A DNA stretch of 64,000 nucleotides from Balaenoptera acutorostrata (GCF_949987535.1 NC_080081.1:70701603-70765602); one strand, 5' to 3'; numbered from the stretch's first letter, positions 21,245-33,644 are shown. Made by a program: numbers and translations. The notes: generated from the sequence alone by a model not told the origin.

Positions 21245-24122
21245 GGTAGGGAAGGAATATCTGCTCTCTTTTTCTTTTGTTTCTACTCCTACCTGTTAAG
21301 GACAATAGCCAAAATCTCTGCTTTCCATCTAGGAGAATATTTAAGGTAAAACACAGCATCTCTGATGCCCATACACCTCACAAAAGAAAAGACAGTGGTG
21401 AATTTTGTTAGAAATTGGCATCCATTGAACTATCTTTTTTGGTGATCATGCTGCTGGTGCCAAAAGCCAGGGAAGATTCCATGTTTCCTTTTTCAGTTTC
21501 TGCATTTTGTCAAACATAAACTACCTCTTCACTTGAGGTAACTACTCCACTTTATTTTCTGTCTCCAAATGGATGTTTACAGCAATCTTGAGGTTCTCAT
21601 TTATCTAGCTGGTTGGGTATGGAGGTTTTGAGTCTGTATTTCAGGCCCAGTGCGATCTCTGTGGGTATTAGTGTCGAGATTCAGAGTAGAGGGTATGAAG
21701 CCTGTTTTCAGTCTTGACTCTCAGACATGGTGCCCAATCCAACCTCCCATTCCATCAGCAATCTCCTTCATGTATGTGCTCCATTGGTCGGTACCCAGAG
21801 GAGAAGAGGGGTTCCTTTCCCTCTTCTTTGCATCTCTCTACATTCAGCCTGCTCTTCAAAAGCTAGTTCTAATCTTGCTCTGTGATCCCCCCACAGTGAA
21901 AGGAAACTCCACTACCTCCAAACTGCAGTAAAGCTGATCTATCTATACAGCTCGTGGGGCTTTTGTATAATTAGCTACTTTCTATGTGTTTACATAAAAT
22001 TGCCTCTTTCAGTTTATTCAGTCTTTATATTACTCTTCTGTTTATCTCCTTCAAGGCTAACCTGATGCCTTGCTCAGGTAGATGTTCAAAAAGCATTTAC
22101 CTTATATATAAATGATCTATTCTTATGTATTCATGCCTTCTGTCCCATCCCAAAGCAGGCTATGTTGACAAATTTATGTGACACTTGACTTTGGGGATTT
22201 TACACTTTGACCAATAATATTGGTTTGTTGTTTTAACATATATTAGAACTATAATTGCTCATCTATTGCACAGCTTCCTATGTCTGCTGCTGCCTTTCCT
22301 CCTTGCATACTTCTCTTCTATTTCCCCTTCAAGTCCCCCTCTCCCACCTCCTACCACCACCATACAGGCAATATATATTCAGAACTTAGGCTAAAAATGG
22401 TTCTCTGATCTCACCTCTCTTTATCTTCCCTAAACTGCCTGGTCTTTAAAGCAATTTTTTTAAATTGTTGATTTATTTAATTCCTTTGAGCCTATAGATT
22501 GACTCTCCGGTTCTATTTACCTTATTTCTTCTACTGCACCTTCCTTAAGTTGAAAATAATTAGGCCTCTGATTTTTGTTTGCTTGTGTACAAAACAACAG
22601 AAAAGTTGCCAGCTCCTAACATTTTACAAACAGAATTAATAGAAAAACAGCCACTGTAGGTTGGTAGCCTGGTGAATGTAATGCTAGGTGAATGTTGACT
22701 GAGTTGGATTTTGGATCGAATAGGGTTAAAATAGGCAGTGGTTCTTTTTCAAAAAAAAAAAAAAAAAAAAGACATGGAAATTGGAAGACTAAACTTTAGG
22801 GTCTCAGAATTGGAAATGCCCTCTTCCTGACTCTGTCAGGAAGCTCATATTGATACAAGCACCAAAAAATGAAAATCTCTGTCAAATGTGGTACTTGATC
22901 TTGTAGACTAGCTTGTGCTTGACCTGAAGTGGTCAGTGGAGCATGGTACTGTAAGTGGAGGACAGAGAGAGCGACTGTTTACCCAAAACCTGAAACAAAG
23001 GCTGTGTTTGGAAAATACAGGATAAAAAAATATCGCCATGGTAACAAATTACTTTTATACTCACATAAAGCAAAAATAGATCTCTCTCTCTCTTCCTCTC
23101 TGAAAAGCACATATTTTAAAGTACATGGAAGATTAAAGGTGATATGCAGAAACAGCTACATGAATATATTTTCATTTTTCTTCATTTGGTTTATACTAAT
23201 GTCAGTATAAATCTGAAAGGCAGAAATAATTTTGAACTGGAAGCATCTTAGTTCCAGAGAGCAGGAGCAACTTAGAAGAGAAATGTATAATTCAGTCAAA
23301 AACTCTATTTTGACTGTAATATAATGATGGCAGAATTGAACTTATCAAAACAAAATGTTCCTGGCATCAGTCACCAAGGAAAATATCGTTTCTCCATGTA
23401 TGTTTTTCCTTGTATTTGAAAAGTCCAAAAATGTTTTACTCTTCCCTTTGGCTTACAAAGTAGAATTCTTCAGTTTAACTTACATGAAAGATAAATGATA
23501 TTTTCAGGAGTCCTTAGATCTTTCTTTAAAATTCCAAGAGATGCTGCTCCATGTGGGAAATGCTGTAGAACACTGGTGTGGGGACCGGAGAGAAAGGAGG
23601 ATACAATCCAGTTTCTCCAGCAGAGTTCTTGGAAGTAGAGTCCTAATAAGAACCCCCCATCACTACCACTCACCTCCCAGGTCAGAGCTCTCTACTGGCT
23701 TACCTGGGCATCACTGACCTGTCCTATGAGACATGAAAGTTAAGTAATAAAAAGTAGATATTTTGGCTTGATAAATTTTCTGTCACCAGTTTTATTTCCC
23801 TTGGAAGATTGTTTTCAACACTTAACAATAATCTTTATTTCCTTAGTGAAATCTAAGGAAGATCCCCTATACGGTTCTTTCCAAAGCCAGCAAACTATTT
23901 GATGGACCATATGAAACTTCCATTTTATGCAGATCAAAAACAGCCAAATATTAGCAATTTCATAGGGTTTAACCTAGAATATATTTTATCTGTTCTAATG
24001 GTCATAGGACTTCCCTCTAAAGCACTAAAACTGTTGATAATTTTCTTCAAATCCATCACAACTTTTTTTTTTTTTTGCTTTCATAGATAAGAGGTGAAAG
24101 GCCTTCATGCTTAGTGATGGGT
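21245..24122. other. Long stretch without recognisable gene; simple tracts only
   Basis: Contains A20 at 22751-22770, a CT-rich run at 23081-23102 and a T run near 24064-24076. 21850-22090 might be a strongly decayed L2 tail. Open frames at 21650-21931, 22929-23210, 23470-23673 and 23899-24090 lack domains and splice context. The A20 tract may be the tail of a retrocopy whose body I cannot recognise. Confidence 0.45.
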
Positions 24123-24124
24123 TG

Positions 24125-24965
24125 TATTTCTACACGTCTGACTCAATAAGCCCAAACCTGAACTTATCATCACCACCAACAACCCAGCCAGCCTATTTCT
24201 CTATTTCAGCAGTTGGCTCTCTCACACACCTAATCAGAAGTCTGGGAGGAATCCTCAATGTCTCTCTCCTTCAGTTCTAAGTATCAATATTTATAGGCAC
24301 TGAGTTTCATCAATTGAAATCTTTCATCCTCAAACTCAGTGATGCTTACTGATCACTACTGTAGTTCAGGATCTTAACACACCTGCATTTGTGCAATAGT
24401 CACATGAATAGTATCCCTATTTGCATCTCCTCATTCAAAGTCAAGTTCCACTGCTGCCAGAGTAGATTTTCCAATATTACAAATCTAAAATATCCTTCTC
24501 CTTGTCAAAAACCTCATAGTTCCCCATTGCCTAGGGATAAACTCAAAATTCCTAAATTGTAGCCACCTTGAACTACCAGGTCCTTTTATGCTTGTTTTCA
24601 TTTGTTTATCTGGCTGCTGTTCCTTGAATAGCCAACCCTACCCCACCCCACTGTTGTCCAGCTTGGAAACCCCTAATCAGCATTTAGGGCCAAACTCAGA
24701 GGCCAGGGAAAGCTCCTTCATTTATTCTATTTAATGTCCTGACATCCAGGAAAAGAATCTCTCTCTTCTGCCTGAGCCCTCTGTCCATACCCAACATACA
24801 TCATAAATAGTATGGTTACTTGTATAATCAACTCCACCCTGGTCCACAGATTGTGAGTTTCTTGAGTATACATAGTTTTAGTCAACTTTCTTTTCCAAAA
24901 ATCCAGCCTAGGTCTTCACCATTACTCATTATTGAAATGCATCAAATGAATCACTGCATATACCT
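24125..24965 (+). mobile_element. Long L2 LINE fragment
   Basis: About 800 bp of L2 in sense orientation: 'gtctgggaggaatcctc', 'actgctgccagagtagat', 'catagttccccattgcc', 'taaactcaaaattcc', and 'gattgtgagtttcttgag' appear in consensus order. This covers the late ORF2 and 3' region. No frame is open. Confidence 0.8.
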
Positions 24966-25335
24966 TCCAAACACTCTAATCACTTGGAAATAAGAATTTG
25001 GTTTATTTACAAGTTCACTCATTACCTAAGAGTATAGTATCTTTCATTTTTTTTATTTTTGGGGATATTAGTTCTTCCTTTTAATATTGTTTTACATGTG
25101 GACTAGACTCCACTCTCAAACACCTGTTGTTATTGTTGTGTTTGGTTTTGGTTTTGGTTCCTTATTCTCAATTCTGAGCAAGAATCCCTTGAAGCCATGT
25201 GCACCCAAACTGCCTCTGAAGATCTCATATGCCTACATCCATTTTCATGTTACTGCCATAATCTTTCATTACCCAGATTTCCTGGGTAATGTAGAAGGTG
25301 CTATTGATCTGATGCTCCCCTCCACATCGTATTGA
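24966..25335. other. Unassigned DNA
   Basis: T-rich, with a GGTTTT repeat-like run at 25141-25160. No gene. The 82-codon frame at 25087-25335 has no domain. Confidence 0.5.
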
Positions 25336-25835
25336 CCGACCTCTAAGTTCATTTTGTTGGGTTGGACAGTATCTCACCTGCTGACAACCAACTGCCCAGC
25401 TCACGCACCCACATCCTTCTGTTTCTCTGCCGGTGGGCTTTCCCAGCTCTATAGAAGTTTGAACGCAAACCAGGACCAAAGTGGTTGCAACATGCTATAC
25501 ATTTTATGCCCCCGGGGGCAATTTTCAGACAATGATAGACAGGACTGGGTGGATAAATACCCCAGCTTCCCAATCCATCAGGGGGACAACTCTGAGGCGT
25601 ATCTACCCCATTCCTCAGGGTTCCCCGGTGGAATAGCACCTCAGGTGCCCACAGAGGTAACACACTAAGTAACAACTTTTAGTGATGCTCCTTCCTTCTC
25701 AATTTCTCTTTCCTTTCTGTTTTCCATTTCCTTTCCTGTGCTTCCTTTGACCACTTCCTAAATAAATGACTCACACCAAGTCCTTGTCTTAGAATTGCTT
25801 TGGGGGAAACTAAAATTAAGGTGGGGAATATTTTT
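25336..25835 (+). mobile_element. LTR-like element, family uncertain
   Basis: A relatively GC-rich half-kilobase in which open frames occur on both strands (25354-25668 plus, 25349-25675 minus). Its 3' part ('cttcctaaataaatgactc', 'ccttgtcttagaattgc') matches an LTR end with an AATAAA signal. The 'gacaactctgaggcg' passage and this end both have counterparts at 43.90-44.11 kb, so the two are probably members of one old LTR family. No retroviral internal region is attached. Confidence 0.45.
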
Positions 25836-26122
25836 GGGATGTAGTGTCCAGGCAGTTCAGAACATCAATAAAACAAGGGCGTGTAATAACAAAGTCACAA
25901 CATTTTAGAACAAATAGCACCATAAAGATCATGTTGTCTTGCTTACTCTCTCTCACTCTATTCCCTCTGATCCCCCTGGCTATCCTGCTTTATGCCTGCA
26001 CAATTTTTTGTTCCCTTATCACTTGGCATAAGTGAAATGGTGAATTTTTCCAAAGTAACTAAATATACAGGCAAAAGAAAAATGCAAACCAAATATAAGA
26101 CATCATAGAAGCACAACACTTG
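25836..26122. other. Unassigned DNA
   Basis: Spacer between two LTR remnants with no recognisable content. Confidence 0.4.
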
Positions 26123-26125
26123 ACA

Positions 26126-26536
26126 AAGGTAATTTATGAGTTTACTAGAGGTGCTGTAACAGTATCACACACTGGGTGGCTTAAACAAGAGAAATGTCTC
26201 ACAGTACTGGAGGCTGGGAGTCTGAGGTCTAGGTGTTGGCAGAGTTGGTTTCTTCTGAGGGCTTTGAGGGAAAATGTGTTCCAGGCCTCTCTGTTTGGCT
26301 TGTAGATGGCCCTCTTCTCCCTGTCTCTTTACATTGTCTTTCCTCTATGTGTGCCTGTCTGTATCCCAATTTCCCTTTTTATAAGGACTCCAGTCATATT
26401 GAATTAGAGCCCACCTTAGTGACCTCATTTTAAATTGATAACTCTGTAATGACCCTATCTCAAAATTAGGTCACCTTCTGAGGTACTGGGAGTTTGGACT
26501 CCTGCATATCTTTTTTGAGGGGACACAATTCAATCA
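26126..26536 (-). mobile_element. MaLR/MLT1-type solo LTR, antisense
   Basis: The reversed LTR text is clear: 'cactgggtggcttaaac', 'acagtactggaggctggg', 'ttggcttgtagatggcc', 'ttttataaggactccagtc', 'tagtgacctcattttaa', and 'ggggacacaattcaatca'. Read on the minus strand the element starts with TG at 26535-26536. Small open frames inside are LTR-derived. Confidence 0.75.
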
Positions 26537-26539
26537 TAC

Positions 26540-26955
26540 TGGTTGACAACACAGATCCCTTGTGAAACTGAACTGGGAGGCTGCCTCTACTTTACTTATA
26601 CAAATACGGACATCCAGAGCCAAGTTCCCTTCTTCATTTCAGCCCAATCCAGTTTACTAAAGGGCTAATCCTACACCTGAGGTAAAGATCAAGCAGTTGG
26701 CTGCTGCTGTTAGATTTACAAGGGTTGTAAAGTTTAGTCTTTTTGCAGCAGGTTGAACATTCTTAGAAAATGTTCAAATTCTTATGATTTGAGCATTATT
26801 TTTCATGTAAATAAAATGTAGTTCTAATTAATGTATACTATGAAATACAATATCCTCCTTTGATAAACATGCTTGCATACCACTGTACAAACTGTACAAG
26901 GTTTGAATGGACACCTTTACATATATAGTTTGTTTTTGCACATTTGTAAATGTTT
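26540..26955. other. Unassigned DNA
   Basis: No gene. 26760-26950 is AT-rich and could be the 3' end of the L1 that follows, but I cannot fix a boundary. Confidence 0.4.
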
Positions 26956-26959
26956 TTTC

Positions 26960-29565
26960 TGAGATGCTCAGAATTAAAACCATTCGGTTAGAAGTGTATG
27001 TCATTCAGAAGGCCCAGATTTCTTTCCAAAAAAGCTGTACCAGTTTTTCTTCTAAGAGCAATGTGTGAGTGAATTGTTCGCCTACATTCTCATTAACAAC
27101 AGATATTATCAGTTTCTTAGTCTAACTTTTGCAAATTTGATGAAAAATTGATATCTTACCTCTATTTTAATTTTCATTCCTGTAATTAAAGGGAGTAGGA
27201 TGAGCCTATTTCATTTATTGTCTATTTCTCCCATCAGCTGCCTGGTTATAACATTTGCTCATTTTATGATAAGTCTTTGGACATTTTCTTATGTATTTGT
27301 AAGAGCTTATTAGATATATATTTGTGAGTTAATTCTTAGCTTGTTTTTCATTTACATTAAGCTATTTATTGAATATATTTTTATGTGTAGTATGAGTTAG
27401 GAATCAATTTTTTCCCCCAAGCGGAGAGATAATTGTCCCCAAACTATCTTTTGTTTACTGATTTGATCAAAAACATATAATTTTAATGTCAAAATTCTCT
27501 ATCTTTTCAATTGATTTTCTCTTCCTACACAAATCAAACTACTTATATCAATTATTAATGCTTTAAAATGTTCTTGCTATCTGGTAGAAAAAATTCTTAC
27601 TATTTGTCCTTGTCTGTTTAGAACCAGCTTATTAAATTCCATTTGTGTTTTGACTAGAATTGCTATCTATGTATAGATTAACTTGTTCAAAAGAATTCTT
27701 TCCCCCATTGAATTTTCTTCTCAAAATCCAACTGACCATAAAGTGTTGATTTATTTCTGTATTCTGTTATCATACTGTCCTGGTAACTGTAGCTTTATAA
27801 TAGTTTGAAATCTGATAGCATAAGACTTCCAACTTTGTACTTCTTTTTCAGGAATGCTTTAATTCTTCTAGGTAATTTGCATTTCCATGTAAATTTTAGA
27901 ACCAGCTTTTTAATTGTTTCAAAAAGCCTTATTAGGATTTTTATTTAGAGTGCACTGAATCTATCAATCAGTATGGAGAGAATTGATATCTCAATAATAT
28001 TGAGTCTTCCAATCCACAAATGTGTTTCCATTAATTTCAGTCTCCTTCAATCACTCCCAGTAATGTTTTGTAATTTTCAGTGTAGAAATCTTGCAGTTGT
28101 TAAGTTTATTGATGTTTTTCCCCTAACAACCCTAAATATTTTTATACTACTATACATGATGTTATTAAATTGTAGTCCCATTTTTTTTTGGTGACGTTTA
28201 TAGAAATCCAATTGATTTTTTTTATATGATGGACCTTGTAAATCCTGTGATCTTGTGGAGTCACTTACTAGCCTTAATATCTCTTTTGCAAGTCCCTTAG
28301 GATTTTCTAGGAATATGACTATGTGATCTGTGAATAAAGACATGCAAATGTGTGTTTTACACACATATATATAGATATACTTTATTTATTTGTTTGTTTA
28401 TACTTTATTTGTTTATTTATTTCCTTACTTCATTAGCAGTGACTTGATGACCTCCAGGGCAATGCTGAATAGAAATGGTGAGAATGGAACCCTTGTCTTG
28501 TTCCTGATTTTAGGATAAAATTGTTAAATGTTTCACCTTTATATATAATATTAGCTGTAGGATTTTTGTATGCATGCTTTATGAGACTGAGGACCTTTCC
28601 TTCTATTCTTAATTTTCAGAGAGGTTTTTTTTTTTCTATCATAAATGGGTGTTAAATGTTTTCATGTTTTTTCCTATATCTTTCAAGACAATAATATAAT
28701 TTTCTCTTTATGTGTTTTTCAGTGATTGGCTCTTGAATACTAAACAAATATTGCATTCTTGGATAAACTCCATCTAATGTGCTATATTTTGAGTTTTAAA
28801 AAGTATTTTACATGTTATATTTATTATTAAATATTTAAATATAATATAAATTTTAATATTTAATATTTAAAATACTTTAAGTATAATTTTATTTATTAAA
28901 TGGTGTATTATAATTAAATTATTATCTTTAAAATTTATTAAATATATTGCTTATTTTTATTTAAAACATATTTTATATATATTTATACTTTCCTGGATGT
29001 GATTTGCATTTATTGTTAAGTATTTTACATCTATATCCATGAGACATACTGGTCTGTAATTTTCTTTTTTTGAAATGTCCTTGGTGGCCTCATAAGATAA
29101 GTAAAAAAAATATTCCTACCTCTTCCATTATCTGGTACAGTTTTCATAAGATTGATATTATTTCTCCCTTGAATTTCCTTAGAATTTATCAGTAAAGCAC
29201 TCTGTTGAAGATGATTTTTAATTATAAATTCAATCCCTTCAATAGATATGAGGGTATTCAGATTTTGTTTTTGTGTGTCCATTTTGTGTGAGTTGGTAAA
29301 TTGTGTTTTCCAGTTTCATCTAAGTTGTTTAAATGTATTGCCATAAAATAGTTCATAATATTTCCTTGTTATCATTTCAATGTCTGTAGGATCTCTGGTG
29401 AAGTCCACTATTTCACTCCTGATGTTGGTAATTTGTGTCTTCTCTCTTCTTCCTCTTAATTTTGCTAGGTGTTTATCATTGTTATTAATATTTATGAAAA
29501 TCCTACTTTGGCTTTCTGATTTTCACGATTATTTGTTTGGTTTTTTCTACTTTAAATATATTAAA
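26960..29565 (-). pseudogene. Large decayed L1 (ORF2 to 3' region), antisense
   Basis: 2.6 kb of old L1 read in reverse. The passages 'gctgtaccagtttttcttc', 'gtaactgtagctttataatag', 'aatattgagtcttcc', 'gaacccttgtcttgttcctg' and 'actggtctgtaattttc' appear in the expected reverse order from the C-terminal side back to the reverse-transcriptase and upstream part of ORF2. Every frame is broken. An AT-only block at 28800-28985 interrupts it. It points away from the plus-strand L1 that begins at 29.86 kb. Confidence 0.75.
28800..28985. repeat. AT-only block with inverted repeats inside L1
   Basis: About 185 bp containing almost only A and T. A perfect 11-bp inverted pair, AAAGTATTTTA at 28800-28810 and its complement at 28868-28878, encloses further self-complementary TTTAAATA-type text, so a hairpin of about 80 bp can form. 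It replaces a short part of the L1 text, consistent with local slippage expansion. Confidence 0.6.
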
Positions 29566-29587
29566 TTTGGACCATTTCAATTATCTC

Positions 29588-29858
29588 CAGTTAGCATCCT
29601 AACTGTCACCCTACATACACTTGACTCTCCCTTCTATTATCAACACAGAAGTCCTGGCGACTTTCATAACACAAAAGCCCTATTATTTTCCTCCCATTCT
29701 CTTTCCTTCTCTGCCATACCTTCTCCAGCTCCCTCTAGCTCTCCAACTTCTCTCTAATCACAATGGCTTCCTTTCTGTTCCTCAAACACTTCAGTTATGC
29801 TACCATTTCAGGGTCAAGTTTTTATTCAAAAATAACCTCCTTGAACAAATTAGGAGAG
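29588..29858 (+). mobile_element. L2 LINE fragment (5' piece of a split copy)
   Basis: 'ctctctaatcacaatggc', 'tttctgttcctcaaacac' and 'aaataacctccttgaac' are L2 text in sense orientation. The consensus continues not here but at 31887 ('cttctccatgagacttttc'), which suggests the L1 between them was inserted into this L2. Confidence 0.65.
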
Positions 29859-29859
29859 G

Positions 29860-31886
29860 AAGGTTACTTCCTTAATCAGAAAAGATATCTGCTCAAAACT
29901 TTCAGCAAATATCATACATAATGGTAAAATATTAAATGCTATTCATTTCAGATTGGGTTTGAGATGAAGATGTCTGCTAACACTGCTTTAATTCAATATT
30001 TTACTAGAAGTCCTAATAATGGCAGTAAGGCAAGAAAAATTATAAAATTTCTAAAGGTCGAAAGGGAGGAGATAAAACTGTTAACTATTACATATGCATA
30101 TAGAAAATCCAACAGATAAAATATTAGAATTAAAAACTGAATGTACCAAGGGCACTATATCAATACACATAATTATTTACATTTCTATAAATCATCAGAA
30201 ACAAATTTGAATCTTAATATAATAGCAAAACTACTACAAGAATAATCTTAATGATTGCAAAATCTCTACACTAAAAATCATAAAACACTGAGATAAATTA
30301 AAGAATATCAAAGCAGAGGTATATACTATGCTCATGGATTGAAAGAGTCAGGATTGTAGAGCTGTCCCCAAGTTAACTAACAGATTCATTGCAACACTAA
30401 TAAAAATCCCATGAGGATTTTAGAATGGAAATTTCAAGATTATCCTAAAATTTACATGAAAATGTAAAGAATGGTCAAGATAATTATAAAGACCTATGTT
30501 GAAGCACTTTCATTACCAGATATCAAGCCTTATTATAAAGCTGTGGTTATTAACAGAGCATAGTAACTGTGCAAAGACAGACAATTAGAACAACAAGCCA
30601 GAAGATAGTGCCCAGGAATAGACCCACATATTCAGGCATTTGATTTATTGCAAGGATGTCTCTGCAGATTTGTAAGGAAAGAATGCTTTTTCCAATAAAT
30701 GGTATTAGATAACCATAAAGAAAAAAAATATATATATATATATACAATTATATATAATATATATGATATATAAGATGTATCTTAACTCCTACTTTACACC
30801 ATCTCCCAAAATCAGTTCTTGGTGGATTTAAGTTTAATTATGAAAGATAAAACAATAAGGCTGATGCAAGATTACATAAGAGAATATCTCCATGAGCATG
30901 GAATATATGAAGATTTCTTAAACAAGACAAAAAACAGAAACCATTAAGGCAAAAATTGCCTTTAAGGCATTAAAATAAGGATAACTTTCATCAAAAGATA
31001 CTATCGAAGACTGAAGAAATAGTCATATCCACAATATATAAAGATCTCTTAATAATCAACAAAAAATGGCAAAAGACTTGAACAAACATTTCATAAAAGA
31101 GAATATCCAATAGACTAACAATTAAAAACTTGATCAACCTCCTCAGTCATCAGAGAAATACAAATTAAAATCACAATGAAATACCTGTATACAACCATCA
31201 ACATGATGGAAAAAGATGAAAAATAGCAAATGTTGATTAGAATGAAAAGCAACTGGAACTCTTATGGACTACTGATGGGAGTGCTATTTGGTACCACTAG
31301 TTTGAAAACTGTTTATTCCACTACAACTGAATGTAGGCATAGCCAATGACCTGGTAGTTCTGATCCTAGGTATTTAACCAACAGTACTACATAGATGTAT
31401 ACACAGAATTTTGCATACAAGAAGTTTCATTGCAGTGCTATTCATGGTGGTCAAACACCAGAAACAACCCAAATGTTCATCAACAGTAGAATAGACAAAT
31501 AAATTGTGATGTAGTCATACAATGAAAATGAACAAACTTCTACATGCAACATCTTAAGTGCACCTCACAAACATAATGTTGAGCAAAAGAAACCAGATAT
31601 AAGAGTATAGATTATATATTCCTAGTTACATTGTTCAAATACAGGAAAACTTATTAATGGTATAGAAATCAGGATTATGGTTATTTTTAAGAAAAGGGAC
31701 ATAGTGATAAGTGGGCAAGAAGAAGATGCTGATATATAGTATTTCTTGATCTAGAATACTGGTAATGTCTTATTTCTTTATCTTCATTTAAAGATGTTTT
31801 CATTTTATGAAAATTAATGGAGCTTATGATTCATGTGATTTCCTGTATGAATATTGTATTTCAATAAAAATGTTAATATTTTAAAA
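29860..31886 (+). pseudogene. Large decayed L1 (ORF2 second half and 3' end), sense
   Basis: Two kilobases of L1 in plus orientation. 'ctcatggattgaaagagtc', 'ttataaagctgtggttatt', 'tgatgggagtgctatttgg' and 'aaccagatataagagtat' follow ORF2 to 3'-end order. It ends with an AATAAAAATG-type tail at about 31862-31875. A TA-rich run at 30727-30780 has expanded within it. Frames are broken. Confidence 0.75.
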
Positions 31887-31995
31887 GTTGACTTCTCCAT
31901 GAGACTTTTCCTAACCACCCCATTGAAAGTTACATCCTCCTCCATACTCTATGTTTCCCTTCCCTGCTTGATTTTTTCCTTAACCTATAACCTTC
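31887..31995 (+). mobile_element. L2 LINE fragment (continuation after the L1)
   Basis: 'cttctccatgagacttttc', 'ctaaccaccccattg' and 'ttccctgcttgatttttt' continue the L2 consensus from where it broke off at 29858, in the same orientation. Confidence 0.6.
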
Positions 31996-32482
31996 TGATT
32001 TATTTGGTTTCCCCTAGGAGACTCTAAGACAAAGATTCCAATGTGAGCAGTTTGTTTGGAAGGTCATACAAAGAAACACAGGCAGGAAGGGGTAGGGGAG
32101 GTGAGATTGGAAGGGAAAGAAGGCAGTAAAGTTACCCTGTCAAGTGAGCTACTCTGTGGAACAAGTGGGGCTCAATCTGCTAGGAAAACTCTTGGAAAAC
32201 CTTGGAAGAACACATCCTTCAGAGTTATCCCACCTGAGAGTCGAGATTGCTAGGATATTTTACAAGTAATTTTCTGTCAGTTGGTTGAGGGCTGTTCCCA
32301 GAAATGCCTGGCCTCCCACCTGTCCAGACGGACCGGGCTCTGGGGCAAGCCCTCAGACCCAGAGCTTCAAGGGCTGGCAGTGGGGTGTCGGGATGTCTGC
32401 ACCAAGGGGAGAAGGGCTGCTGGGATATGGACTGGACGTGTTTCACGTATTTCATCTTCCTTATTTCCTGAACCCCCTCCGC
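31996..32482. other. Unassigned, relatively GC-rich insert
   Basis: The GC content is higher than in the flanks, and overlapping open frames occur on both strands (32056-32253, 32281-32578 plus; 32225-32602 minus). The text looks like an old LTR or other insertion inside the surrounding L2, but I cannot identify it. No domain is visible in any frame. Confidence 0.4.
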
Positions 32483-32483
32483 C

Positions 32484-32590
32484 CTAGAGTACATGCTCCA
32501 AAAGGGCAGGGATTTAGGGTTTGGGGGTCTCTTTTTGTATGGCATGTGGAATATACTCAATACACATTTGTTGAATAAACAAATGAAGAA
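32484..32590 (+). mobile_element. L2 LINE 3' end
   Basis: 'catgctccaaaagggcag' and 'actcaatacacatttgttg' followed by 'aataaacaaatgaa' form a clear L2 3' terminus in sense orientation. It probably completes the split copy that begins at 29588. Confidence 0.75.
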
Positions 32591-32990
32591 CAAGAGTGCC
32601 ATTTCAGTCTATTTCATGGTCATTTAAATTATCTTTCAAATGTACATTAAAACAATTAAAAGGGTTAACCTTTGTTTTTTGAATTCATTGACAATAGTGT
32701 CCTATGTGGCAAATAAGAAAGCTTTTCTCTAAGCTGCATAATTCATGGTCTTTTCTGTTTGTTGATGTGATTGACCTCTTTGCTAGAGGTGGAAAATGAG
32801 ATGGCTGACACAAAATAGTGGAAAATGAGATGGCTGACATCAAATATTCTCTAAAGAAACAAAGTATTTGTTATGCCATATATATATATGGGAGCTGCAA
32901 TCCAGTACCATTAACTCTTATAGGTCTTGATAAATTATTTGATGTGTATCTCTTAATGGATTTTTTTCTGCTTGATAGACTATGGTGTTC
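32591..32990. other. Unassigned DNA
   Basis: A short direct repeat is visible: 'gtggaaaatgagatggctgac' occurs in two copies about 30 bp apart near 32789-32839. A (TA)n run lies at 32879-32890. No gene. Confidence 0.5.
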
Positions 32991-32994
32991 AGGG

Positions 32995-33320
32995 TGGCTT
33001 TTTATTTTTTTCCAGTTGTATTGTAAAATAATTAACATACATCACTATAACTTGAAGATATATATAGCATGATGGTTTGACATATACATTGTGAAATGAT
33101 GACTACAATAGGTTTACTTAACATCCATTATCTCTATTGCATCTTTAATACAAGAAAAAAAAGAAAAAAATTCTCCTTGTGATGAGAACTCTTAAGATCT
33201 ACTCTCTTAACAACTTTCATATATATCATACAGCAGTGTTAACTATAGTCGTCATGTTGTACATTACATCCGTAGTACTTATTTGTCTTATAACTGGCCT
33301 TTCATTTTTAATAACACTAA
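32995..33320 (-). mobile_element. Old L1M 3' end, antisense
   Basis: 'ttgtattgtaaaataatt', 'gcatgatggtttgacatat', 'tgtacattacatccgtag' and 'ttgtcttataactgg' follow an L1M 3'-region consensus in reverse. The open frame at 33179-33394 is L1-derived. Confidence 0.6.
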
Positions 33321-33630
33321 CTTTAATAGTCATAATGACTATTATGACATTAAAGACTGTGTTTTCAGTCTTTAAATTATTTGTTTGTAAATAAATTATT
33401 AAAAATTATGAATAACGACCTGTATACAACCCTGATACCTTAACCAGTTCTAAGTGACACCTTCAACTCTTGAAATTTTCTTTAGCCAAGTCATTCCCTC
33501 TTACAGTCTCCTTCTCTCCTTGTCAATCATAAGCAGCACATACTCTGTTTGGAAAGGCCACAGGTGATCTTTTTAATAAATAAAGTTCATTAAAATTAAA
33601 GGTTTCTGACTTTGAAAAAAAAAACATCTT
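33321..33630. other. Unassigned DNA
   Basis: Spacer between an old and a young L1; possibly more of the decayed L1. No gene. Confidence 0.4.
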
Positions 33631-33644
33631 TTCTCCCAGATTTT

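Noticed and set aside
22751..22770. A20 tract as the tail of a processed pseudogene
   Set aside because: No recognisable coding sequence precedes it and no matching target duplication is visible.
25349..25675. Overlapping 104-108-codon frames on both strands as a coding exon
   Set aside because: The region looks like an LTR remnant with a related copy at 43.7-44.1 kb; no domain or splice pairing.
32225..32602. 125-codon minus-strand frame with overlapping plus-strand frames
   Set aside because: It covers an unclassified insert and an L2 3' end; no domain, and frames open on both strands reflect GC-richer composition.
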